DNA of 64,000 nt from Macrotis lagotis (GCF_037893015.1 NC_133666.1:626598310-626662309), one strand, 5' to 3'. Counted from the first letter of the stretch, positions 29,001 to 56,051 are shown. Numbers and translations are program-made. The notes: a model not told the origin generated them from the letters alone.

Positions 29001-29614
29001 GGATGACCATTAGTCTGCCAGGGAAGAACCTCCATTGTCCCTGCGCCCCCCCCCCATGTCCTATCACTAACACCCCTTTCTCCCTGTGCAGGTATATTTA
29101 TAGATTGTGTCCCTTCAACCGAGTCACCCAGAAACCGAACCACGGGGGTTCTGAAACCAACTTGGGGTGAGTGTCCTCCCTTCCTCCCACTGTTCATCAC
29201 CACCATGTCCCAGGACCCTCTGCCCTCCATCTGTGCCCTGGATCTCAGCCCACCTTCTCCCCTACAGCACATGGGGGTCCTGGGATGCATCAGAGGAGGA
29301 TAAATTCCGTATCATGCATTATGAGCATGGGACAGGTTGCTGGCAAGGCCCCAACCGCTCTACCAAGGTGAGAAACAGGGTTGAACAGGATGGGGGTTGG
29401 AGCCAAGATCCCTGTGGTCTACCCCCCCCCACTGACATTCCTTGGATTTGGGGGGATGGGCTCTCAGGTGAAGCTGGTGTGTGGGAAGGAAACTGTAGTC
29501 ACAAGTGCCACTGAGCCGAGCCGATGTGAGTACCTGATGGAGCTGGTGACCCCAGCCGCCTGCCAGGAGCCACCCCCAGAGTCCCCTGGAGATCCTGACC
29601 ACGATGAGCTCTGA
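15898..29614 (+). CDS. PRKCSH: PRKCSH, glucosidase II subunit beta (80K-H)
   Basis: This is the non-catalytic ER subunit that retains glucosidase II (partner GANAB) and presents N-glycans for glucose trimming. Sixteen coding exons: 15898-16000, 16248-16364, 18255-18350, 18455-18512, 18723-18840, 19837-19966, 20308-20392, 21157-21235, 22041-22127, 22740-22901, 23361-23454, 27102-27171, 28558-28647, 29092-29166, 29268-29367 and 29468-29614. They total 1611 nt (536 aa; human about 528), all GT/AG with consistent phases. In order: signal peptide made of Pro6 and Leu7, then [11 protein letters not shown]; two LDLa-type Cys-rich modules (about residues 38-125, [26 protein letters not shown]); coiled coil (about 125-220); two EF-hands (about 224-260, DDNTDGVISVAEL and [12 protein letters not shown]); acidic stretch (exon 10); MRH lectin domain (about 425-515) with [24 protein letters not shown] and [10 protein letters not shown]-terminal HDEL retrieval signal. 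The ATG at 15898 opens the signal peptide. The acceptor of exon 6 (19837) is chosen by frame and homology. Confidence 0.97.
15907..15945 (+). repeat. PRKCSH: (CCG)6(CTG)7 triplet repeat inside the PRKCSH signal peptide
   Basis: Codons 4-9 are six CCG (Pro) and codons 10-16 are seven CTG (Leu). The hydrophobic core of the signal peptide is thus a pure triplet repeat. Confidence 0.9.
16500..17210 (+). repeat. Degenerate TCTGT/TGTCTRT-rich tract in PRKCSH intron 2
   Basis: Phrases such as TCTGTATG, TTGTCTGTTTATGTC and TGTCTGTCCGCC recur without strict periodicity, interrupted by the SINE at 16880. It reads as a decayed microsatellite; similar text resumes at 17870-18010. Confidence 0.5.
16880..17030 (-). 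mobile_element. tRNA-derived marsupial SINE
   Basis: Inverted copy in PRKCSH intron 2: TTGCAGGACAAATGGGGTTA, then GATTTGAACTCAGG, then CTCTATCCACTGTGCCACCT. It sits inside a degenerate TCTGT-rich tract. Confidence 0.8.
17257..17411 (+). mobile_element. tRNA-derived marsupial SINE
   Basis: GGCAGCCAGGTGGTGTAG, GGGTTCAAATCTGGTC, TAATAATTACCTAGCTG, TGCCTTGCAAAAACC, poly-A tail. The SINE head and body are intact and look young. Confidence 0.85.
18054..18212 (+). mobile_element. tRNA-derived marsupial SINE
   Basis: GGGGCAGCGAGGTGGCACAG to CATTTGCCTTGCAAAAAAAA. Very similar to the copy at 17257, so recently active. It ends about 40 bp before PRKCSH exon 3. Confidence 0.85.
20765..20955 (-). mobile_element. 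MIR-like SINE, inverted
   Basis: AAGGCTCAGCAAGGTTAAGT, TTGCCCAGAATCC and GATTTGAATTCAGGTCTCC are MIR-complement text. Confidence 0.5.
25914..26008 (+). repeat. (CT)n microsatellite with an (AC)n core
   Basis: Nearly 100 bp of CT repeat in PRKCSH intron 11, broken by CCATACACACACACGCG. Confidence 0.95.
26025..26135 (+). mobile_element. MIR-type SINE fragment
   Basis: GGAATTCAAATGCTGATTC and CACTATAAAATGGGAAGG. Confidence 0.45.
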
Positions 29615-29624
29615 GTCCATCTAG

Positions 29625-29805
29625 GTATGGCCAACCCTGCCCCCTTACAATCTGGAAGGCTGACGTTTCCCCTCCCCACTAACTCCCTAGGCCTGGTACT
29701 TCAATCCCCAAGGCCTCCCTGTCTCTTCTGTTGCCACAGCAGCCTCTAGGGGCTTGGGATGCTGGCCACACATTCCAAGCCCCATTTCTCATTCTTTTCC
29801 TGCAG
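29625..29805 (+). other. PRKCSH: Probable intron in the PRKCSH 3'UTR
   Basis: A donor CTAG|GTATGG follows the stop codon by 10 nt, and a pyrimidine-rich acceptor TTTTCCTGCAG ends at 29805. This would make a spliced 3'UTR. The junction lies less than 50 nt after the stop, so it should not trigger nonsense-mediated decay. Inferred from splice signals only. Confidence 0.5.
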
Positions 29806-30175
29806 AATCCTGGAGAGAAGCCAATGCCACCAGGACATGTGTCTCTGTCCACCTTGGTTCTTTGGAACCCAGTGCAGGGGGCTGACCCTCTGATCCTCTT
29901 CCTCCTTGGGAGAGAATCTCTGTGTGCCCCTCCCCCTGAGGACCTTGAGGCCTGGGGAGGCCTCATCCATTCCCTCTGGTCTAACTGCTCAAGTGACTGG
30001 GACATTTTGCCTGCCCGATCCCCCATCCATATTGGCAGCTCCACCCACTGATGGGTGATTTGATAGATGCCCTCTCCCCTTGGCCATGCTCCAGGCCCAG
30101 GTGGTCCAGCCGACTGACTGTTCAGCGAACAAAAAAGGGGTGGGGGGTAGATCTTGACCTCACTGTGACCTCAAC

Positions 30176-30181
30176 AATAAA
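30176..30181 (+). terminator. PRKCSH: Polyadenylation signal AATAAA of PRKCSH
   Basis: AATAAA lies 562 nt after the stop codon, followed by a T-rich stretch near 30210-30235. It is the first hexamer in the 3'UTR. Confidence 0.8.
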
Positions 30182-30708
30182 CTCAGTTCCTTCCCCACAA
30201 CTGGAACTTGACTCCTTATTCTCTGGATTTTTCAGGTGGGAGAACTGGAGCAGGAGCAGGAGGGAAGGGTCCTGGGCCCCCATAGCATACAGGTCCTGCT
30301 TAGACCCCAGTCTCCTCTTCGGTCAGTAAGAGGGCTTTTAAAAAGCACTTTGTGGCAAACTTTGTTTTATAATTGCTACAGGATGTTCCGAATCTGGTCC
30401 CTGGGAATGGCCTCTCCACTTGTGGAAGGCCCATCAGTCCTGTGGGGACAAAGTACTAGTATTTTATTCCCATTCTGAAGATGAATGAAAGTAGCACAGG
30501 AAGACACTCCCGTGGATCTTCTTGCTCACATCCCACAGCTTGGAAGTGGGGGGGGGGGGTCAGATTTGGGCCTCCCTCAGGCCTGAGCATTCACCTTAAA
30601 ATGTAGAAAAATGCAAGTCAACAAATGCCGAGACACTGCCCCCCAACACACATGTTCACTCACATGCAAACACACACACATACCCCAAAACCCGTAAGAT
30701 TCTGAACT
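30182..30708. other. Convergent intergenic stretch between PRKCSH and ELAVL3 3' ends
   Basis: About 530 bp separate two converging polyA signals. I see a poly-G run (30549-30559) and a CA-rich patch (30645-30682) but no repeat insertion or coding exon. Confidence 0.6.
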
Positions 30709-30714
30709 TTTATT
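30709..30714 (-). terminator. ELAVL3: Polyadenylation signal AATAAA of ELAVL3
   Basis: The plus strand reads TTTATT. It is the last such hexamer downstream of the ELAVL3 stop before the PRKCSH 3' end, implying a 3'UTR of about 4.1 kb. Earlier sites could also be used. Confidence 0.65.
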
Positions 30715-33504
30715 TTCTGGCATGAAAAGTACAAATAATCCAACGATTCCATGTAAAAGTCTGTTACAGCGTCAGGCCTGTAATCCCATAATAAATAGTC
30801 TAAACTCAACGCAAAGTGTTTTTTTTCTTTTTACAGTTTTTTTTTTTTGATCCTCCAACATTTACTCTGTCATGATTTGAAACCATCCGAATAAATAACA
30901 GGATGAAGTGAGGAGGAGTGGGCAGAGCCCCCTCCTGCTTGAGCCCCCTCCAGGGATGTGGAAGACCAAGGGCCCCCTCCCCTCCCCTCTGGGGGAAGGA
31001 GAAGGCCTGGCCATGGGAGCCTGGCTGAGTTTAGTTTAGTTTTAGAAAAAAATATCCCAAGCTGTGTGGGTGGGGAGGGGATGGGGAGAGCCAGGCTGGG
31101 GGGAGGGGGCTCTGCCTGGGGAGTGGGAGTTGGGGGGAGGGGGGAGCGGGGAGGGGGCACCTCTCTCTCCTGCTCAGCAGAGCCCGGCCCTCAGGGCCCC
31201 CGCTGCCCCCCCCCTCCAAGCCCCCAGCCCGCCCTTATTGCTCCGAGAAGCCTCAGGACACGCTGCACACACGTGTGCACATACGTGCTCACACGTGTCA
31301 AGGGCGGAGGGGGAAAAGCCCCAAGAAACAGGGGGAGAGAGGAGGGGAGAGCAAAGGGCCAAGGGGGGGACTCCTGGGGCTGGGCCTGGGGGGGGTAGGG
31401 GGGCCTCTCCTATCCCTCCTTCCCTCAGGGTCCACCCTGCTCTGGGTCTGGGGAGAAGGAGGGTGGGGTTAGAAAATTCACAAGAATAAATAGATCCGTG
31501 TAGATAAACAACAAGCTTAAGTCTTCACCAGCTAATAGAATGAGGACTGAAAAAAGTACCCAACAAGACAAGAGCAAAATCATAGAGCACATCGAAAAAC
31601 CCCACGGAAGAACCGTCCGGATCCTGCCGCCCGCCCGCTGCCCGCCCGCCCGGGCCGGCCTGGGCACTAGGCCCCCACCAGCCACTCTCTCCAGTTACTT
31701 GGAATAATTCTCATCCAACGACACTTTTGTTCCCTTGGATAAATAAATTAGGCATAAACCACTTCTCAGCAAATTAAAAAAAAATCTGTCCTTTAACTTG
31801 CGGATAGGATGAAGGAACAGAAATATACACAAATGTCCTCACGAGGCCGGAATAATAATAAATAGTTAAGTTAACAATAAGTTAAAACTACAAGAAGCTA
31901 AATTCTGCAAAAAGGTGTAGTAAGAGTTATTGGTGCCAGTTTCTCTCTCTCATTTTTATAGGTTTTTTGTTTGATGTCATTTGCTTTTTTGTTTTTTTTT
32001 TTTTGCTTTTTGTGAGTTTTTTTGTTTTTTGTTTTTTTTGTTTGTTTTTTTTTCTCGCAGCAGAAGCTCCACAGACACCTACGAACACTGGGGGAGCACA
32101 GGACGGAGGGAGCGCAGGGAGGGGGGTCCAGGCCCCAAACTAACGCCTAACGGGAAACAAGGAAGAAGCTGACTTGGGTGAATGGTGTCTCACTGAACTG
32201 AGGCTGAGCTGGGCTGCCCCAGCTGGGGAGAGCGGAGCCCGCAGACCAAGGGGGCCAGGGCCAGGCCACGGTCTTCGCTTTTGTTGAAACGAAAAAACAG
32301 AAACTATAAATGCACATTCCAGACGGGTTTGGAGGTGGGGTGGGGGGAGGAGGAAGGATGGAGGGGATGGGAATGGGGATCACTGAGGGGTGGGATGGGC
32401 CAGGATCAGGGCCTGGGCCTGGGGGCTGCCTCAGTTCCCCTGAACCAAGGAGAGGTTGGGAGTGTGTCAGGGGAGGTCAGGTGTGTCTACTTCCCTCTTT
32501 GTATTGTTCCCAGAAGGTGGGTTTGGATGGGAGGGTGGGGCCGGCTCAGGCTCCCACAGCACCAGGGCCAGGGCTTGTCCACTGGGGAATAGATAGGGAG
32601 GGGGTATTGGGCTGCCCAAGGTCTGGGGGACAGTCTCACCACCTGCCTTCCAAAGAGAGGCAGGCCTCCTGTGGCCCAGCCCCATGATAGGGGAACTAGG
32701 GATGGAAGATTGGTGTCTAGGACTGTGTAGCTGAGGGGAGTGGCCGGCACTGACCCTATGCCTTTAGGACCACAGGGTTTGGGGGATGAGCTCCCTCCCA
32801 TCCTGACTCCCACTGGTTAGGGGGAGGTACAACTTTCTTCCCAAACAATATGGTCATTGCTCCCACAGCCCTGACCCTGATGAGGACTGAGATCTGGGCT
32901 CTGCCTCCCTCTTGGCACTGCTGCCCACTCCCCCCAGCCCCACTGGTTCTGGGGAGAGAGAATGTAGTGGCAGAGGAAGAAGAAAAGAGTCCCTGCCTCC
33001 ACACACACACACATACACACACCCCATTCTCTCAGGCTCCCCCAGAATGAGCCCAAGAGCCAGGCCCTGGCCTGAAGTCACTATGGCCTGTCTTGGGCCC
33101 CAGATCAGGATGTGCTGTACTCTGACCTAAGGTCAGGGGGGGCCCATAAGCTGACACAAGGGGAGGAGGAGATGGCTGGGGCTGGGGAGCATGGACCTTT
33201 GGCCCCTTGGGGCCATGCCCAGGGGAGGCTGAGTGTCCCTCTGGTCCCTGGTCTGGCCCCAAGGTTAGTTCTGAGCTAGTATGTTAAGTCCTTCCATTCT
33301 GGGGCTCCCTTGAAGGGAAACTTGAGGCAGTTACTAGAAAGGGAGTTGAGTAGAGGGAGTGTCTGTGTTAAGTGTGGTAGTGTGTGTTCATGTATGTGTC
33401 TGTAAGTGTCTGTATGGTGGAGGTGGAAAGTGTCTCTGATATCATGTGTGGGTGTGATCTCGTGTGACTGATGGCCCCTTGAGTGTGTATCTATAATTGG
33501 TGAG

Positions 33505-33506
<2 letters not shown>

Positions 33507-33559
<53 letters not shown>
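33507..33559 (+). repeat. ELAVL3: (TG)n microsatellite in ELAVL3 3'UTR
   Basis: About 26 TG repeats on the plus strand, read as (CA)n in the ELAVL3 RNA. Confidence 0.95.
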
Positions 33560-33561
<2 letters not shown>

Positions 33562-34789
33562 CTCAGGTATGACACTCCCGGGGGGGGGGGGGGCCCTTCA
33601 AGAGCCCTTTCTCCCTTCCCCCTCCAGGCCCCAACCTCAGCCCCATCAGCCTCACCTGCCAAAAAGCCTCTCATTTTTTTTGTCTTTTTGTCTTTTTTTT
33701 TTGTCAAGTTCAAGAATCCCCAGTAAAAATTCTCCACAAGGTCTTTTTCCCTTTTTACAAAAATAGAGTTTTCTTTTTTTTTCCCCTTTTTTTCCATTGT
33801 GTTTCTGTTTTCAGCTTCTCCCCCCCGCCCGCCTCCCACCATCTCCTGGGGCCAGGCCCCCTTCTCAAGGTCTCTTTTTTTGGGGATTTTTAAACCTGTT
33901 CCTTTGCCTCCCTCACCCCTCCTGGTCCTGGGGCCTGGAAGGGCAGGGATCCTAGGCAGAATCTGCCCAGGATGATGGGGGGGCTCTGAACCCCCACTTC
34001 CTCTGACTCCCCAGCCCCTTTGCATCTTCGGTTTTTGTTTTGCCAAAACAAAAGAAAAAACTTTCAGAATGACTGAAACCAAGAGCTCAGTGCTCAGGAA
34101 GATCGAGAGAGAGTGAGCGAGAGAGCCAATATCTGGGGGGGCAAGAAAGAAGGGGGGTTCGGGAGGGGCCCACCCCACCCCCAGCCCCCTCTCTAAGGCT
34201 AGTGCCTTCCTGGATCCTGCCTAATCCGGCTCCCTAGTCCCCGGGAGGGTCTGGGGCAGAGAGGGGAGGGGGCCATTCATTCCACCCTCCGGTTTCCAGT
34301 CCAGAGAGGGAGGTTCTGGCGCCCCCCCCAGCCCCCGCCCCGCCCCTAGCAGCAGTGGCTGCAGCGTGTCCTCCTGTCTGTCAGTCGACATCTGTCACGC
34401 TGCAAGGGAGGGGGGAAGGGGGAGCAGGGGAGCGGGGGGGCCAGGTTGGGGAGGGGGGGCGGGGGAAGGGGAGGGATGCTCCCGTAGGAACACTGGGGGG
34501 GGGGGGCAGGGCTAACACTGGTGGGGACCAAGGGCTGCTGCTGGGGTGGGCTGGGGGCGGGGTCGAGGAGTCAGGAGGGCGACCTAAAGTGGGGTGTCTG
34601 CTTCCTTCTCCGTGGGGGGTAGGGGTGGGGGTCTGCGCAGACGCCTCCCCCCGTCCATCGGCGAGTCTGGCCAGTGCCCGGCCGCCCCCACCTCCCCAGC
34701 CGGCCCCGCTCCGCCCGGGCCTCGCCGCCCCCCGGCCTCGCCGCCCCCCGGCCCGCGGCCCTCCGGCCCTCCGGCCCTCCCGCCGGCGC

Positions 34790-51591
<16,802 letters not shown>

Positions 51592-51600
<9 letters not shown>

Positions 51601-52200
51601 TCTTCTGGGTCCGGCGGGCGCGGTTTTGGCTAGAGGCGGCTCTGGGGGGCCCGAATTCGGGCGTCCGTCAGCCCAGAGGCCCCGGCACCATGCGAAGCCC
51701 GCGGCCTGAGTTTCACCGCTCGTTAACTCCGGAGGCGGCCGCTCCTTCGAAGAGGGTTTGGGAAACTGGGGGAAAATCGGGAGGACCGAGGAGAGCGGCG
51801 GCAGCAGCGATCCAGGAGGCCCAGCCCCGATGGGGAGGCGGCGGCCGCGGAGGAGGGAGAGGCGAGAGCGTGAAGATGGAGTTGGGGGGGCGGCGGCGGG
51901 GGGGGCGGGGGGAGCTGGTGACGCCCCCGGTTCTGCCCAGCTAGCTCTGGGCTGCTAGGGGCGGGGGGGCCCCGGGGAGGGGGAGCTGCGGTTCCCAAAA
52001 TAAATAGCGATGCTCCTCCCCAGCCGCAGCTGTAGCCGCCGCCCAGCCCCGGCCCCGGCCCTGCTTGTCCCCGCTCCCCGCCCGCCCGCCCGCCCCGGCC
52101 CCAGCCCCGGCCCGCGCTGTGAGCTGCGCGCTGTGTGTCGCGGCGCCGCCGCCCCCGGCCCTTTATACCACCAGCTGCCGCCGCCGGAGCAGCTCATTGG
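51592..52200 (-). promoter_or_regulatory. ELAVL3: ELAVL3 promoter and 5'UTR in a CpG island
   Basis: On the minus strand a TATA box (TATAAA, plus strand 52162-52167) lies 28 bp downstream of a CCAAT box (plus-strand ATTGG, 52195-52199). A start site near 52130-52140 is expected, giving a 5'UTR of about 530 nt. The surrounding 51540-52330 is CpG-rich with GC boxes. Confidence 0.7.
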
Positions 52201-53940
52201 CTGCTCTGTGCAAGGGTTCCCCCCGCCTCCTCACCCCGCTACCCTGCTCCCCCTCCCGGCCCCCAATCGGCTCGGCAGGTGGAAGCAGAGACGCGCCGTC
52301 CAGGCCCCCCGCGGCCCCGCTGTTTCCCAAGTCTGACTTCAAGTCTGTGTCTTGACTTTTAGATTCTCTCTTCCCTGGTATTGCCCCACTGATTTCTTTT
52401 GCTCTTTGTAGCCCGACACCTATCTCCTTTACTCTCTTCACCCTACGACGGGGTCATCGAAGGCGGTCCCGCAAGATTCGGCTAGAAAGCATCTTTAGGA
52501 ATTTTGGAAGCCTCTCTCCATAAGTGGGGAGGAAGAGTCAGTGCGGGCTAGTCCTGGGAACAGTTGGGAAATAAGGACCATTGTATCTCGCAGGGGCACA
52601 ACGATCAAGAGGAGCAGCGATCGAGTCTTGGGAAAGGGGGAATCCTCTTTTGTGACAAGCTCAGGTCGGACTAGCCTGCCTCTCTCTCTCTCTCTTGTCT
52701 TTGGCATTTCATTCCTTTGCCTTTCTGCATCTCTCCTTCTCTCTTCAATTGGACAAATAGACAGTCTGTGCCCTGAAGAAGTTTGCACCCTAATTCTAAT
52801 TCCACTGAGCTCTCTGTGCTCTGTCCAGACAGTGTTGGAGGAGCCTGAATTATTGGTACAAAAGAGTGCGTAGAGGAAAAACCACAATATTCTTGGAACC
52901 AAAGGCTAGAGGCCCACCTAGTGTCTCTTCAATGTTACCCCTATTCTCTAAAGAGGAGTGGACGCGGGGGGGGGGGGGGCAAGGTATCCAGGCAGAGGAT
53001 CATGCTTTGGATCTTCACCCCCGAAGTTCCCTCGAGGTTGAAGACTACGAGGCCAGGGAGAGGAACTGGCCGATTCAGAAGTCCTAGCAGCCTGACCCTA
53101 GAGAAAAGGGCGCTTGGAGAGCTTCTTGACTGAAGAGGGGGAGGAGTGAAGAACCCGGCTCAGGCTGGGGGAGGGAGTGGAGCAAAGAACACCCTCCTCA
53201 ACCAAGCTACAGAGAGTCTCCCAGGGGCAACCTTAGGTCTCTGGAGCCGGGTGAGAGAAGAGGGTAAAATCAAAGCTTAACCAATCACAACTCGAGGCCC
53301 GGAAAGCCTAAGAACCACGTGGATTCCCCCCTCCCCACAAACTTAGTGGGCGGATCCTACATAAAATGAACAGAGGTTCCCGGCTTCTAATTGGCAGGGT
53401 AAACTACCGTCATACTCTCAGGCCCAGGGGAACCCAAGGCCACTCCAGGCGGAGCCCAGGCTGAGCTTCCCGTGCATGTAATAAGGCCTCAAATATCTGG
53501 ATAGATAACTATATGAGAATTTATGCATGTTCAGGCTATGTACACGGACTCGGAAAGACGCCCACATGCATAGGCATATACACGACCACACATACATGCT
53601 TGCGCTGTCTCACACACTAACACGTGTTCACATCCGTGCACCAAACGTGTGCAGAAAGCACACGCTTAGACAAACTTCCGGTTGAGATTAGTGCCGGATA
53701 AGACGCCACTCTCCCTTTTCCCTCATAGCCTCAGGCCTCTGGGACCCTAACAATAGGAACCAGTCCGGCTCCAAGGAGAGGAGACAGAGCAGCTGCCTCT
53801 CTCCCTCTCCATCTCTCCGACCCGCCCCGGGGCCTTTGTTCCCAGTCTCCAGTGTCTCTGGATGTTTATCCTTCTCTAGCCCACCTCACCCCACTTGGAC
53901 TCTGAGGTAGAAGCTGCTCTCCCGGAGGGGACCATCCCAG
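52201..53940. other. Intergenic sequence upstream of ELAVL3
   Basis: CpG content falls away beyond 52330. I see single-copy-looking sequence, a CT-rich run (52679-52700), a poly-G run (52968-52979) and a CA/TG-mixed patch (53540-53660). No exon was recognised. It may hold ELAVL3 regulatory sequence. Confidence 0.5.
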
Positions 53941-53950
53941 GATGCCCAGC

Positions 53951-53971
53951 TTCAGCACCATAGACAGCGCG
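53951..53971 (+). promoter_or_regulatory. RE1/NRSE-like REST-binding site
   Basis: TTCAGCACCATAGACAGCGCG fits the degenerate RE1 consensus NTYAGMRCCNNRGMSAG at every position and differs from the textbook 21-mer at three bases. It lies about 1.8 kb upstream of the ELAVL3 TATA box. REST silences neuronal genes in other tissues, which fits ELAVL3. Confidence 0.75.
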
Positions 53972-54340
53972 CCACGACGGCTCCGTCCGCACTCAGATCC
54001 CTAGCAGGCGCCGGGAGTCCCTTGGCAGCTCCGCCCGGGAGGGACTTTTCCCACTCCCCACAACTCGCCTGTCCTGTAACCTCGGGGGCAGAAGCCGAAA
54101 CAAAAGGAGACCGAGAAGCCGAGCGGCAGGGGTCTCCCATCATGTCCTTAGTGTCGCCCTGGAGTGCAAATGCTACAGACCACTTCACTTATAGCACAGC
54201 ATTGAGGGCCAGGCCCTTTTTTCCTTGGGAGCATCCACTGGAAGGATTCAGAGACACCCAATCAGGGAAAGTCATCGAAGAAACCAGCTGTGGGCGTATG
54301 CTCACGTCCAAGGACCTAGAGCTAGCCACTCTGAAGTGGA

Positions 54341-54352
54341 CAGCAGGGGGCG
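54341..54352 (+). promoter_or_regulatory. CTCF-like core motif
   Basis: CAGCAGGGGGCG matches the CTCF core pattern CASYAGRKGGCR on the plus strand. The call is by eye only. Confidence 0.45.
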
Positions 54353-55046
54353 TCCCATCACCTTGACCTGTCGGGCTAGCCCTCGACGGCCCGACTTGGA
54401 GCTCCGCAGCGCGGGATCCAGTCCCCAAGTGCCGAGGGCAGCGTGCTGGGGCAGCCAGACCTGTGGGCCCCGCTGCCCTCTCTGTCCCAGCGCGGATCCG
54501 CTTACTGGCTCAGACCCGTCCACCCACAGGCCAGACGCCCCAGGGAAAGGGAACCCGGTGGAATGTGGCTGACAGCCTCGGGCTCGCCTATCGGTGAGAA
54601 TACAACACGGAAAGCAGGCTGGGGCGGGACGAGAGCGGCTGGCCTCCGTGGGCCGGGAGCGGGCGGTGCACCGGGGCAAGGACTGCGGTGGGCCGGGGGG
54701 CCCCGAGGCCTGAGCGGGGGTCGCATGGTAGCTGCAGGTCTCCCTGCTGGGCCGCACGGGAGGGAGGGGGAGCTCCGAGGCTGCCCCCGGGCTAGGAGGG
54801 GGGCAGAATTCCGTTCCCCTCCCGCCAGGGCCGGGGTCCTAGTCTTGGGCGTCAAGCCCCCCTCATCCGAACTGGGAAAGCACGAGGCGAAGGCCAAGGG
54901 CAGGGGGCGGTCCCGCAGCCGGCAGCCCGGGCCCACGACAGCCAATCAGGGCCGCGAGACCCCAGGGCGGCGCCCGGGGTGGGGGGGCGAGGCACACGCC
55001 CAGAGGCCAGTCCGTCACGTGCTCCGCTCTCGCGAAGAGCGCAGTC

Positions 55047-55058
55047 GCCACCTCGTGG
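55047..55058 (-). promoter_or_regulatory. CTCF-like core motif, opposite orientation
   Basis: GCCACCTCGTGG matches the reverse complement of the CTCF core. With the motif at 54341 it forms a convergent pair. Confidence 0.45.
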
Positions 55059-55430
55059 CCTTCGGGGGCCACTTGTCCGAACTTGTGGAAATGAAGGGCT
55101 GGGGCCCGTCAGCACCACGGGGCCGGCCCCAGGGCCGTCACGCGCGGGCAGATTCCGAGCCGGGAGGGCCGGCTCTGCACCCATCCATGCTCCTGCGCCC
55201 CCACAACCGGGGCCGGGGCCAAAGCACCCCAGCGTGCTCACAACACTCATCTGCAAAAGATACAGGCTCCCGCTTCTGTCCTTTCCCTGGGCGGGGCCAA
55301 CGACCCCCACCTTGTTACACCTCTGCCAACCCCAACGGGGTCTCATGCCATGCTGGAAGTCCACCACCTCCAGCGCCCGCCGAGTTTCCGGTTCAGCTGC
55401 GGGCATCGGGGAAGTTGTGGTTCCATTTCA

Positions 55431-56040
55431 TTTAAGGAATGAAGTGTGAATACATACATACCCGAGACACCGACTCAAAAACCACCAGGAACAGTGAAGA
55501 TGGAGGGGCCGTGCCTGGTAGCAGGCTGGGGGAGGGGAGGGGGACTCCTGAGCTCCCATCCCGTAACCTGGCCCAAAGCTAAAGGAGCCTGCATGTACTG
55601 AACATGGCACGGACTCCCTCTTCTCTATAATCTCTCTCAACTCCAAGGAGGGAACCACTTTCCTGCTCCCAGGGTATAACAGAAACTAATTAGGGCAACA
55701 AATCTAAAGCTCATAGGACCCTCCCATCCTTCCCTTAGGAAGGCAAAAGTGTGAGAAAGTTATGGTCAGGGCTGTGCCCTGAGCCCTGGTAAGGGCTCTT
55801 CTATCTCCAGGAGAAAAATCACCCCTTCACCCTGAAGATGTGAGGAGGGCACAGCTTTGAGGCAGGCACTTTTGGAGTTAAGCAAACTGAAAAGCACACA
55901 AGCCTCTAGTTTTCTTGTCAGGCCCAAAGAGATGGAGGTGTAAAGCTGAGCCTAGTCTCCTCAAGTGTTCTGGAGCATGAACTCACCACTGGCCTTCAGC
56001 ATACATAGAGGTGGGGTGGGGAGAGGGTTTTTTTTGTCGT
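55431..56040. other. Sequence downstream of ZNF653
   Basis: Ordinary non-CpG sequence runs to the ZNF653 3' end. No repeat family or exon was recognised. Confidence 0.4.
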
Positions 56041-56051
56041 GTCTTTTTTTT

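Larger units (their letters stand above)
30709..34789 (-). other. ELAVL3: ELAVL3 3'UTR (about 4.1 kb)
   Basis: This GC-rich 3'UTR has distinct zones on the RNA strand: a (CA)n run (33507-33559), an A-rich tract (31985-32052), and between about 31480 and 31910 several AUUUA-type AU-rich elements (for example near 31490, 31742 and 31858). No mobile element interrupts it. AU-rich elements are known targets of Hu proteins, so they could serve autoregulation (inference). The extent depends on the polyA site used. Confidence 0.7.
54000..55430. promoter_or_regulatory. Orphan CpG island between ELAVL3 and ZNF653
   Basis: About 1.4 kb of CpG-dense sequence has no recognised gene. It holds a CCAAT box (54942-54946), a TCACGTG E-box (55016-55022), a TCTCGCGA motif (55028-55035) and two CTCF-like cores. 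The 55016-55058 cluster looks like a promoter. It could start a noncoding RNA, serve as a distal element of ELAVL3, or be an insulator. Confidence 0.5.

Noticed and set aside
33276-34178. 300-codon minus-strand frame
   Set aside because: It lies in the ELAVL3 3'UTR, contains the CA repeat as a His/Thr run, and resembles no family.
54443-55435. 330-codon open frame on the plus strand in the orphan CpG island
   Set aside because: Composition is Gly/Arg/Pro-rich as expected from stop-poor GC-rich DNA; other frames are open too and no domain is visible. Kept only as context for the CpG island.
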